A stretch of 64,000 nucleotides of DNA, from NCBI GenBank assembly GCA_910589415.1, contig OU342636.1:6368437-6432436 (forward strand), read 5' to 3'. Both the position numbers and the translations under genes were made by a program. The stretch comes from Malachius bipustulatus (lineage: Eukaryota; Arthropoda; Insecta; Coleoptera; Melyridae). Positions 9,493 through 20,132 of this stretch are shown here, in pieces. A model generated the notes under the pieces. The model had not been told where the DNA came from. It made no database searches and was given only the letters and a program-made list of their open reading frames with translations. Positions within the stretch are counted from its first letter, which is position 1. Every line of letters begins with the position of its first letter.

Positions 9493-11609
9493 AAGGATCA
9501 GCCAAGAAAACAATTCCAAGGGGTTTTCGCAAAAATTACATCCCCGGCTGGTCTCAAGAAACCAAAGATTTGTTTCAACAATATTCAAACAATCCATCTC
9601 ATGATAATGCAAACTTGATATTAAAATCTTTAAACAGTGCAAGGAAAAATAAGTGGAATACGTTAATGGAGAGTATGAATTTTACTCATTCAAGTCGTAG
9701 TAGTTGGTCTTTACTGCGAAAACTAGAAACAGCCAATCAACGAGAGAAAATCCAATCGAAAATATCTCCAAATGCGATAGCTTCTCGATTAGTCAAAGTG
9801 TCGAACATGATAAACATTGACAAACATCAAGTCAATAAAATGAAAAGGACTATACAAAAACAAAAGAAGCAAGCAGAGATTTCCGACGAAATAGGACAAC
9901 CTTTCACCTTCGAAGAATTGAAAGCAGCCATCAAGTTAACTAAAATCAGAAAAGCTGCTGGCTTTGATGGAATTTACCCAGAATTTTTGAAACACCTGGG
10001 AAATTTTGCAAAAAATTGGTTACTGTCCTTCTTCAATGACATATTACTTTCGGGGAAGTTACCTGCCGAGTTTAAACAGTCAAAGGTTATTGCAATCTTG
10101 AAACCAGGGAGAATAGCAGATGATCCAAGTAATTATAGGCCTATATCATTGCTAAGTGTATGTTATAAGGTGATGGAGAGGATGATTTACAACAGAATTT
10201 CTCCTTTGATAAATGATATGCTTCCCCAAGAACAAGCTGGTTTTCGTCCAAACAGAAACTGTTGTGATCAAGTATTATCACTCACTACTCACATCGAAAC
10301 AGGTTTTCAAAAACAGCTGAAAACAGGAATTGCCTTAATTGATCTAACATCCGCATATGATACTGTTTGGAAAGATGGCCTTCTTCACAAATTATACAAA
10401 ACCATTAACTGCAGAAGAGTTGTCACCTTAATTGATAATATGCTATCAAACCGGAAACTTCGAGTTTTCATTAATGAAAAAAGCAGCAAAGTCAAATACC
10501 TGAATAATGGACTTCCTCAAGGATCAGTATTAGCGCCATTATTGTTCAACTTATATACCAGTGACTTACCAGAGACTACCTGCAGAAAATTCATATACGC
10601 TGATGATTTGGCTCTTTCTTATCAACATAAACGTTTTGAAGAAATCGAAAATATACTAAATGAAGACATCCAAATAATGGTAGACTACTTCAAGAAATGG
10701 CGTCTTTGCCCCAATCCCAACAAAACCGAAGTATCTTGTTTCCACCTGAACAACCACGAAAAACATCGAAAATTACAAGTATCGATGGACAATGTAATCT
10801 TGAAACACAATTTCAATCCAGTATACCTTGGAGTAACTTTTGATACTTCATTAACCTACAAGCCGCATATTGACAAATTGCGCAAGAAACTTAAAACAAG
10901 AAACAACCTTTTACATAAACTTGCCGGTTCGGATTGGAGAGCTCATGCAGACACATTAAGAGTTGCAAGCATCTCACTTGTGTATTCTACGGCAGAATAT
11001 TGTTGCCCAATCTGGATGAATAGCGCTCATGTCCATAAAATTGATTCTGAATTGAACACCACCATGCGAGTTATTACTGTTTGTATTAAGTCAACTCCAA
11101 CACCTTGGCTGCCGGTAATTTCAAACATTACACCACCAAGAATCAGAAGACAAATAGCGGCTAAGCGAGAATTCGACAAATGCACACCGAAATTTCCAAT
11201 CTGGCATGATCTTCAGAATCCTCCTACAACAAGACTGAAATTTCTAAATCCATTTTGGCAACAAAATCATGAGATCTTTTCCCCACTGGATCCTTGGAAG
11301 TTTGAATGGAGAGTTCAGAATGTTTTCAATCATCACCTTATCCAAGATCCAACAAAGGAAGTTCCGGGATTCGACCTACCGAGAAAGCTCTGGAGTAAAC
11401 TGAATCGTTTAAGAACTGGCCATGGACGCTGTAACTCAATGTTATTCAAATGGATGGCAGTTCCAAGTCCAAATTGTCTCACTTGTGGCGAAGTTGAGGA
11501 AACAATTGTAGAAGAGTGTCCAGAAACTAAATTTCTTGGCGGTTTCAATGACATCCACCGCCTTACTCCAGATGCAATAAATTGGTTACAAAATCTAAAA
11601 CCAATATGA
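9444..11609 (+). pseudogene. LINE L1 reverse transcriptase domain
   Basis: Overlaps the endonuclease frame by about 50 bp; intact elements would have one continuous ORF. RT blocks in order: KAAGFDGIYPEFLKHL, SNYRPISLLS, QAGFRPNRNCCDQ, IDLTSAYDTVW, LPQGSVLAPLLFNLY and the catalytic FIYADDLAL (about residue 385). The C terminus has RTGHGRCNSMLFKW followed by a C-x2-C...C zinc-like motif (CLTCGEVEETIVEECP), common in arthropod Jockey-like LINEs. No other stop is seen, so the copy may be fairly young. Confidence 0.85.
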
Positions 11610-12581
11610 ACTGAATGGTGTGTCTAGGTTTTTTATGGGGTTTTTCCCTAGACTGGCTGGAAAAGCGAATGCTTCACCATGATATCAACAACTCATCCTT
11701 ATATTCTACAAACCGTTCTACCCCCCACAATGATGAAAATTTTACAATATTGTACTTATAAATCATAATAATATATCCACATCATCCTTCTAATTTAAAA
11801 TGTAATAATTCATACGAAATATATATATATCTTGAACGTCTGCAGTACTCTGTTGCGGTTGTGATCGTCTCTACGCCTACTTATATACCTTTCCTAATGT
11901 TAGCGCAACCGACGGTTACCGTGGCGCCTCGACTGAATGCTAATTGATATGACGCTCACGAGAACTACAACGAGATGAAGCGTAAACGCTAAAATTTGTT
12001 ATTTTTTTTTATAAACCTATTTCGTTGAAATATGATAAAGGCGCATCACTTATACGTTTACATGGCAACTTTCGAAGATGAAACACTTGTTTTTATATCT
12101 ACAGCCACTAGCCCCTAAATCCGAAAATATATCCCCGAGAAATTTTTTTCAATTTTAAATCGGTCTATGAATGATAAGGGAAGTTACATCTTTTTGTATT
12201 GCTTTCATTATCGTTCCAAAGATAAATACGTAGACTTTAATCCCGGGATAAATGCAAATTCATATTCTGGGAATATAAAACTCGAAGAATTTTTCGCCAT
12301 TTTCGATTCATAATTAAATTATTTTAAAGGGAGGTCATGGATTACCCATCATTGCGGTTCCAATAGAGTTGTTTATGAAAATTTAGAGACAATAAACCGG
12401 ATCATCTTTTGTTTCACATGCGCAATTTTGCAAAGTTTTTTCTTTTTTTCAAAGACTTTGTAGTTGAAAGACGCAAGTTTTTTTAAAAGAACAATGCAGG
12501 TACATAACCAAATATTGTCTATTCAAAATATTGATGGCCCTGAAAAGGGCCGGGTTTTAAATGATGATAGTTCAAGACCGA

Positions 12582-12812
12582 CTAGCGGTGGATTTGTTTC
12601 TCCAACATCACCAACTCTTTGAACAGCGTGTTCACCAGTTCCCGTATCCCATCGATTAACGACAAGAGTACGAGGTATTCCGTGTATCTCGTCACCTCGT
12701 CGTTTTCAATCATTTCTTCTATTTCGTAGCGTATCTCTTGGATATTGGTGTCTAGAATTTTAATAAGCCGCCATCTCTGTTCGATTTGCTTCTTTACATC
12801 GGATGTGTTCAT
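12582..12812 (-). CDS. Array copy 9: 76-aa small helical protein
   Basis: Protein identical to copy 2. The TATA box lies about 51 nt upstream and the stem-loop at 12536-12551 is intact. From this unit on, units read TTTTTTCTTTTTTTCAAAG in the spacer, where copies 2-8 have a shorter T-tract. Copy 1 also has the longer tract, so two sub-families exist. Confidence 0.8.
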   Translation of the reverse strand: MNTSDVKKQIEQRWRLIKILDTNIQEIRYEIEEMIENDEVTRYTEYLVLLSLIDGIRELVNTLFKELVMLEKQIHR

Positions 12813-13565
12813 CTTGAACGTCTGCAGTACTCTGTTGCGGTTGTGATCGTCTCTACGCCTACTTATATACCTTTCCTAATGTTAGCGCAACCGACGGTTA
12901 CCGTGGTGCCTCGACTGAATGCTAATTGATATGGCGCTCACGAGAACTACAACGAGACGAAGCGTAAACGCTAAAATTTGTTATTTTTTTTTTATAAACC
13001 TATTTCGTTGAAATATGATAAAGGCGCATCACTTATACGTTTACATGGCAACTTTCGAAGATGAAACACTTGTTTTTATATCTACAGCCACTAGCCCCTA
13101 AATCCGAAAATATATCCCCGAGAAATTTTTTTCAATTTTAAATCGGTCTATGAATGATAAGGGAAGTTACATCTTTTTGTATTGCTTTTATCATCGTTCC
13201 AATGATAAATACGTAGACTTTAATCCCGGGATAAATGCAAATTCATATTCTGGGAATATAAAACTCGAAGAGTTTTTTCGCCATTTTCGCTTCATAATTA
13301 AATTATTTTAAAGGGAGGTCATGGATTACCCATCATTGCGGTTCCAATAGAGTTGTTTATGAAAATTTAGAGACAATAAACCGGATCATCTTTTGTTTCA
13401 CATGCGCAATTTTGCAAAGTTTTTTCTTTTTTTCAAAGATTTTGTAGTTGAAAGACGCAAGTTTTTTTAAAAGAACAATGCAGGTACATAACCAAATATT
13501 GTCTATTCAAAATATTGATGGCCCTGAAAAGGGCCGGGTTTTAAATGATGATAGTTCAAGACCGA

Positions 13566-13668
13566 CTAGCGGTGGATTTGTTTCTCCAACATCACCAACT
13601 CTTTGAACAGCGTGTTCACCAGTTCCCGTATCCCATCGATTAACGACAAGAGTACGAGGTATTCCGTG

Positions 13669-13670
<2 letters not shown>
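13566..13670 (-). pseudogene. Array copy 10, C-terminal part, split by LINE L2
   Basis: The last 35 codons and the stop, with the stem-loop at 13520-13535. LINE L2 enters at 13671 within the codons for the TRYTEY segment. The N-terminal half resumes at 28539. Confidence 0.85.
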
Positions 13671-13705
<35 letters not shown>

Positions 13706-13706
13706 T
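13671..13706 (+). repeat. (GATA)n tail of LINE L2
   Basis: About nine GATA units directly at the 3' junction of L2 with the array gene; a short tandem repeat tail is typical of CR1/L2-like LINEs. Confidence 0.9.
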
Positions 13707-13979
13707 TATTGCATCCGGCAAACAGTTACATCTACTGTATGGACATGTCAATATTTAGCCTACATAACAACAAACAAGCTCAGTACAGAGCATGTACACG
13801 TTCAATACAATACAAAAAGTCAAAAAAACAAAAAAACACAATACAAAAAGTGTATAAATACAAATTTTCGTCAATAACCTCACAGAATTGACCGACATAA
13901 ACAGAAAAATATACAGCACATTATAGTATAACAATTTTACACTACAACAATAGATCCTAGGTACAAGCTCTTCAAAGAA

Positions 13980-14249
13980 TCACCGCACAGTCTCTCCGAG
14001 AAACTCTTGGATGCTGTAAAAACACTTATCCATCAAGAAACGCTTCAGATTTCGCTTAAAGCATTTCTCATCGTCTATGTCCTTAATGTTCCGCGGTAGT
14101 TTGTTATATAAATCAACTCCAGAATACAGAGGTGATATCTCATAGTAAGTATGATTGTGACGATTAAGACAGAAATTCCCATTGTGTCTAGTGTTATAGC
14201 CATGCACATCGGATCTACTCGAGAGACGCGACCTCCTCGCATGCACATA
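13980..14249 (-). pseudogene. LINE L2 ORF2, C-terminal segment
   Basis: Encodes HGYNTRHNGNFCLNRHNH, then LYSGVDLYNKLPRNIKDI, the standard end of CR1/Jockey-like RT proteins, terminating GETVR. It continues the frame of the 15457-16325 segment across foldback element a. The stop at 13980 is followed by about 270 bp of 3' UTR and the GATA tail. Confidence 0.85.
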
Positions 14250-14251
14250 TA

Positions 14252-15454
14252 CAGGTGTCCGGAAATTATGAGCAAAAAATTAAGGGGGTGATTCTTCTTG
14301 ATGAAATATTGCCAAAAGTATCTATAATTTTTTTCCGAAAACTCAAAAAGAAGAAAGTTATAAGCCTCCAAAGTTGATTTTTTTAAATCAATATTTTTTT
14401 ATAACTTTTTTTCTAGGGTACGGATTTTCTTAAAATTTGACACACTTGTCACTGATGTTGCTTTACATCCTTGGTCCAAATTAGACTTGAATCCCTCGAA
14501 ATCAAAAGGCCTTAACTGCCCTTGACCTTCAAAAAAGGCCTATAACTTTTTTCGTAATATTTTTTTCTGAGTTTTGAAGACGCACAATTGAAGAACGTGA
14601 AGAAATATTCGGAAAAAGTCCTCTTTGTCTATCACGATAAAATGACCCGTTTCCGAGTAAAACTGTTTTAAAAATTTTCCTGCACTAAAATTGATCACCA
14701 TAAACTATGATCATTCTGCAACAACACCAAAGCATGCTTTGGAAACAGCTGCAGGATTGCCTAGTTATGTACAAAACAGAGACATTCGTATATAAATAGA
14801 CTGGAAATGATTTTTTTTTGAAAATGAAAAAAATTTTTAATCATTTTTTTTTAATAAAATAATAAAATAATAAAATAATTTTAATTAAAAAAAATAATAA
14901 ATTGCTGTCAAAATGAAATCCAAAGCAAACGTCTTGTTTCCAAGGCAACCCTGCCACCGTTCCCAAAACATGCTTTGGTATTGTTGCAGAATGATCATAG
15001 TTTATGGTGATCAATTTTAGTGCAAGCAAATTTTTGAAACAGTTTTACTCGGAAGCAGGTCATTTTATCGTGATAGACAAAGAGGACCTTTTCCGAATAT
15101 TTCTTCATGTTCTTCAATTGTGCGTCTTCAAAACTCAGAAAAAAATATTACGAAAAAAGTTATAGGCCTTTTTTGAAGATCAAGGGCAGTTAAGGCCTTT
15201 TGATTTCGAGGGATTCAAGTCTAATTTGGACCAAGGATGTAAAGCAACATCAGTGGCAAGTGTGTCAAATTTTAAGAAAATCCGTACACTAGAAAAAAAG
15301 TTATAAAAAAATATTGATTTAAAAAAAACAACTTTGGAGGCTTATAACTTTCTTCTTTTTGAGTTTTCGAAAAAAAATTATAGATACTTTTGGCAATATT
15401 TCATCAAGAAGAATCACCCCCTTAATTTTTTGCTCATAATTTCCGGACACCCTG
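14252..15454. mobile_element. Foldback element a, long inverted arms, TA target
   Basis: Starts CAGGTGTCCGGAAATTATG and ends with its near reverse complement ...CCGGACACCCTG, flanked by TA duplications (14250-14251, 15455-15456). The arms run roughly 500 bp each, with small differences, around a short AT-rich centre near 14770-14950. No transposase ORF. It resembles nonautonomous Tc1/mariner-like or other TA-targeting elements; no family is assigned. Confidence 0.85.
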
Positions 15455-15456
15455 TA

Positions 15457-16325
15457 TAAGGGCTTTATACAAATATATACCAGCAACAGTCAAGATCCTA
15501 TTATCTTTGAAAATGGTCCTGCATGATTCGCGAGTTTTCATGTCAAAAATCAACCTAACAATTCGCTTTAGGGTGAGGAAGAGTCTGTGCTCATGTGGTG
15601 AACGACCCCATAGCAATATGTTAGACTGGAGGTGACTGTAAAATATTCCATAATACACACTTAGCAAAGTGTGACGACATAACTTTCCTTTCAATGAACT
15701 AATCGCAAAGTAAGCCCGGTTTAACTTCCCTGCCAACATCTCAGTGCACTGCCTCCAGTCAAGGCCACTGTCCAGCACCGCACCAAGAAAATTCACCGAA
15801 TCTTTGAAAACAATTTGTTCGTCAGAAATATTCAAGGATATTGGAGAGTTTTTATGTAATCCAGTCCTAAATTTAACATAGACTGTTTTATCCAAATTTA
15901 TTATCAATATGTTCTTTTTACACCATATTCTGAAATCTTCCACCACCCGCTCAATCTTTCGACACACCCCATCCACAGTATAGTCAGACACAACAATGGT
16001 TGTGTCATCAGCATATGCGAATACTCTACCCCCACTGATGTATTCCGGCAGATCATTTACATACAACAAAAAGATAAGAGGGCCCAGAACACTCCCCTGA
16101 GGCGTACCAAGATCCATGGAAAAGACATTGGAAGTTGTCTCCCCAAGTCTAACCCTAAATTTCCGTTCACTTAAAAATGACATCAACCAGTCATTAATCC
16201 GACCGCGAATCCCCAGTCTGTTCAACTTTTCAGATATGAATCCCGGATGGAGAGTGTCAAAAGCCCGGGATAGGTCAAAAGAAATTGAAACAGTGTATTC
16301 GTTTCTATCAACTTTATCGTATATA
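15457..16325 (-). pseudogene. LINE L2 ORF2, RT palm/thumb segment
   Basis: Contains FDLSRAFDTLHP, LGTPQGSVLGPLIFLLYVND, the catalytic FAYADDTTIVV and the thumb motif NFLGAVLD. Frame is open throughout. It is bounded on both sides by TA target sites of foldback elements a and b, and joins in frame with 13980-14249 and 18007-19830. Confidence 0.87.
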
Positions 16326-18006
16326 CAGGGTTACTGGTAACTGGATACATTACGTTGGTGATCTGATAAAGCAAGAGGTAAGGAGTAAATTAACCCCAAC
16401 ATGCACTATACAAAACTAAATAGATTTTGAGATATTTCGATTTTCAACTTTTCCTAAAAAAAATGGTTTCAAATGTCTTGAAATGTAATTTTCAAAAAAT
16501 CTACTTTAACTTTTTGATTTTTTTTTTGCTGGAATACTTGTCCAATACTATTCTTCCTTCTGGAATAAAAAATATCCTGAGGTATTTCGATCGTGTGAAA
16601 ATTTCAAAGAAAAACTTTCACAAACTATTTTTTTTTTAATAAGAGTTAAAAGTTTTTACAAGTTATTTTCGCAAAATTGTCAAGGCAACTTGCGTACAAA
16701 TTGTTTTAAAAACTTTCTTAGTGTAGTAGCTATCTAACAAGGTACGAATCTTGTACAAGAATAACAGAATCTCCCCGCTATGTACCGTTACCGAGGAACA
16801 AATCCTTAAGTCGGGACGTTTTAAAAAAAATACGGCCCTGAACGGGGGTCTTAAAATTCTCGGATCCGGCCCATTTTCAATAGGTCGCATTTGGGGGTCC
16901 CGAGCTTCGTCCCTACCAAGTTTCGTCCCGATCGGTAAAACTTTCAGACACTTAGAGTGTTTCCTAGGCTATTCCCGAAAAATCCCGAAATTCCAGAAAA
17001 AATTATACTTCCCGGGAACGGATCCCGCTCATTTTCAATAGGCATCGTGCCACGGTGCGCCTCTTCAATCGAGCCAAATTTCAACTTTCCCACATGAAAA
17101 CTGGCGGCTCTAGAGTGTTGCCTAGCAAAGTCACAGACAGACAGACCGACAGACAGACATTTTTCGGGCACAAAAATACGTATACTTACGAAAAATTTCT
17201 AAAATTTATATTTTCAGTTTTCAGCCGCCAGTTTTCATGTGGGAAAGTTGAAATTTGGCTCGATTGAAGGGGCGCACCGTGGCACGATGCCTATTGAAAA
17301 TGAGCGGGATCCGTTCCCGGGAAGTGTCATTTTTTCGGGAATTTCGGGATTTTTCGGGAATAGCCTAGGAAACACTCTAAGGTATCTGAAAGTTTTACCG
17401 ATCGGGACGAAACTTGGTAGGGACGAAGCTCGGGACCCCCAAATACGACCTATTGAAAATGGGCCGGATCCGAGAATTTTAAGACCCCCGTTCAGGGCCG
17501 TATTTTTTTTAAAACGTCCCGACTTAAGGATTTGTTCCTCGGTAACGGTACATAGCGGGGAGATTCTGGCATTCTTGTACAAGATTCGTACCTTGCTAGA
17601 TAGCCACTACACTAAGAAAGTTTTTAAAACAATTTGTACGCAAGTTGCCTTGACAATTTTGCGAAAATAACTTGTAAAAACTTTTAACTCTTATTAAAAA
17701 AAAAATAGTTTGTGAAAGTTTTTCTTTGAAATTTTCACACGATCGAAATACCTCAGGATATTTTTTATTCCAGAAGGAAGCATAGTATTGGACAAGTATT
17801 CCAGCAAAAAAAAAATCAAAAATTTAAAGTAGATTTTTTGAAAATTACATTTCAAGACATTTGAAACCATTTTTTTAAGAAAAGTTGAAAATCGAAATAT
17901 CTCAATATCTATTGAGTTTTTTATAGTGCATGTTGGGGTTAATTTACTCCTCACCTCTTGTTTTATCAGATCACCAAAGAAATGTATCCAGTTACCAGTA
18001 ACCCTG
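16326..18006. mobile_element. Foldback element b, ~800-bp inverted arms
   Basis: Begins CAGGGTTACTGGTAACTGG and ends with the reverse complement, flanked by TA (16324-16325, 18007-18008). The whole element is an almost perfect palindrome about the centre near 17170-17220. ORFs on both strands here (for example 16751-17041 and its mirror 17235-17582) are arm mirror images and not genes. A short CAGACAGACAGAC tract lies near the centre. Confidence 0.88.
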
Positions 18007-19830
18007 TATACTGCACTAAATCTATCGCGGCGGTTTCCACCGAGTGAGATGTTCTGAAGCCGTGCTGAAAGCGACCAAGAATGTCATGCTTGTTAATAAA
18101 CGCGTTTATTCTCTTTACCATGACCTTCTCGAATATCTTAGAGGCCATAGATAACAGAGAAACTGGGCGATAATTTTTCAATTCAGAGGGATTATTCTTT
18201 TTATATACAGGAATAATAAGGGCCGTTTTCAGGGCCTTCGGAAAGAGCCCACAAGACACAGATGCATTGAACAAATTGGCGATGACGACCGATAAAATAT
18301 CACTGCAGTTTTTTATAAAGTACGTAGTAATGTCGTCATAGCCCGCAGACTTTTTATTCGGCAAAGAATTGATAATACTCCTAACCTCGTTCGCCTCGAC
18401 CGGGGTGACAAACATGGACTTTTCCTGCCAACCTTTTGACACTGTACATTCCAGAGAAAGTGAATCCCCAAAATGACTCTGCAGCCCCTCCCTCACCACA
18501 TCTGCGAAGTAGGAACCAAAAATCTCCACTAGTCGCGGAGGTTCCTGAATATATTCATCATTTAATAGAATTTTAATTTTTTCCACAGGTTTTCTTTTAT
18601 CAGATTGCTTGACTAATTGCCATACTGTTTTGGCTTTATTTTTTGATCTTGCAATAAGAGAGTCGTAGTAGCTCCTTTTTTCTTTCTGAACTTGTAGAGT
18701 GATTTCTCTTTTCCTACTTTTATACACCGTATCCAAAAGTTCATTGTTGAAATTCTTTCTTATATAATTAAGATCGCGAAGCTCAACAAATTTTTTCCTC
18801 AATGAGTGGCTATACTTGAAATTATCAGCAGACATGTTGCCCCTACGAACACTAACAACAGGGAAAGCTGCAGAATAACACCACAGTAGGTGTTCCCAGA
18901 AAGCATTAAATACACAATCGAAATCCTGATCATTCTCATAGTTATCCCGAGAAAGCATCTGAAACTCTCCACGAGTAAACAAATACCTGAACTCCGAAAA
19001 GCAATCACTAGACATTTTCCTTATCTCTATCGTCGGTACAGGCACACTGCATTCGCTCTTTACAGAGTCAGCGCCCATCACCCACGAGAATATCTGCGCA
19101 TGGTGGTCAGCATATCCCGGCTCAAAGCTATCGCAACTAACCACATCTCGACCCATTATATTTGTAATTATATAATCCAGGGAGCTTACACACAGCTTCC
19201 CATCGGCTCTGAGAACCACCCTCGTCGGTACATCATCAACTAGTGATCGAAGAGCATACGAGGAGACGACGTCTCTCAAATGTACATAGTCGGGGGAGGT
19301 TTTGTTTAAACTATTTATGTTAAAATCGCCACAGATAACAATATGTGAGAAATTTTTACTTACAGCATCGCCAATAATGTCGGAGAGACCCGCAATGAAT
19401 TCATTACAATCTCCCTTTTGTGAACGATACAAGCACAAGATACAGACACTATTCCTGAAAACAATAGCTGAACACTCGAACGTGAAATCAGTTGAACGCG
19501 CGCAATATTTATTCACTATCCTGCAGTCAGGGCGAAGTTGATTTCTTACGTAAATTGCCGTGCCGCCCTGTGTGGCTGAGTCACGCGAAAAGTCACATAC
19601 TTTTACGTAGCCCTGTATGGTCATTTCATCAATCTCTTCTCTACAGAGCCAATGTTCACAAACACATAAGAAGTCGATGTTCTTTTCTTGACATAATAAC
19701 TCAATCAGGTCAGTCTTATTTCGGATACACTGCGTATTGGTATGTAGCAGATTAAAAACTTCACCATTTGGATCTTCAGCCGCGCTGGCATATTGGCATT
19801 TCTTCGCTCCATTTTCAAGCCTCTGATTTA
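18007..19830 (-). pseudogene. LINE L2 ORF2, endonuclease plus RT N terminus
   Basis: Endonuclease motifs FLCVCEHWL (catalytic Glu), HIVICGDFNINSLNK, SSLDYIITNI and GYADHHAQIF, then RT entry blocks NKKSAGYDDITTYFIKN, LKNYRPVSLLS and FQHGFRTSHSVETAA. The frame reaches the ORF1 end and overlaps its last codons (19815), suggesting reinitiation or frameshift translation as in related LINEs. A late stop occurs only inside foldback element b, so this segment was intact when interrupted. Confidence 0.87.
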
Positions 19831-20132
19831 CTCTTCAGGTTGCTGGGTCGAAAAAACTTCGTTATCAAGGTACCCTCTGGGCAGTTTCCCGGACTCAATG
19901 CTTCTTCGTAGTTGGTTGCGTTAATAGTAATTTTAAAGGAACAATAGCTGTCAGGATATCTAGATATTAGTTTCTCACACTCTATCTCAGGCAGTCTCTT
20001 CTGCAGCGACTGAACTACATCCTCTACCGTTGTATCAGGATTGAGTCTTGAGATGAATACCGACATCTTTTTCGGAACAGCCTTAATTACTGTATTTTTA
20101 TTTTCTCCCGTAATGACAATTTTATTCGATAT
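19815..20132 (-). pseudogene. LINE L2 ORF1, C-terminal segment
   Basis: Continues ORF1 from 27813 after removal of the Gypsy/foldback block: the join is in frame through NIS-NKIVITGENK. It contains MSVFISRLNPDTTVEDVV, an RRM-like or esterase-free nucleic-acid-binding C terminus, and ends LKSKSEA. Function in LINEs is RNA binding/chaperone, by family analogy. Confidence 0.75.

Larger units (their letters stand above)
8446..11828 (+). mobile_element. LINE L1, near full-length, inserted in array copy 8
   Basis: A non-LTR retrotransposon with endonuclease and reverse transcriptase in the plus sense. The target duplication is TCTTGAACGT plus one flanking A (8435-8445 and 11829-11839), and the array sequence continues exactly across it. 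The 3' end is an AT-dinucleotide tail (about 11819-11830). The 3' UTR has CTAGG-T-rich-GGGG-T-rich-CCCTAG (11626-11658), which resembles 51881-51906. The short 5' leader and lack of an upstream gag-like ORF suggest either 5' truncation or an element without ORF1. The RT family is Jockey/CR1-like; I cannot fix the clade. Confidence 0.88.

Noticed and set aside
16663..17670. ORFs of 75-143 aa in foldback element b
   Set aside because: They mirror each other in the two inverted arms and have no family resemblance.
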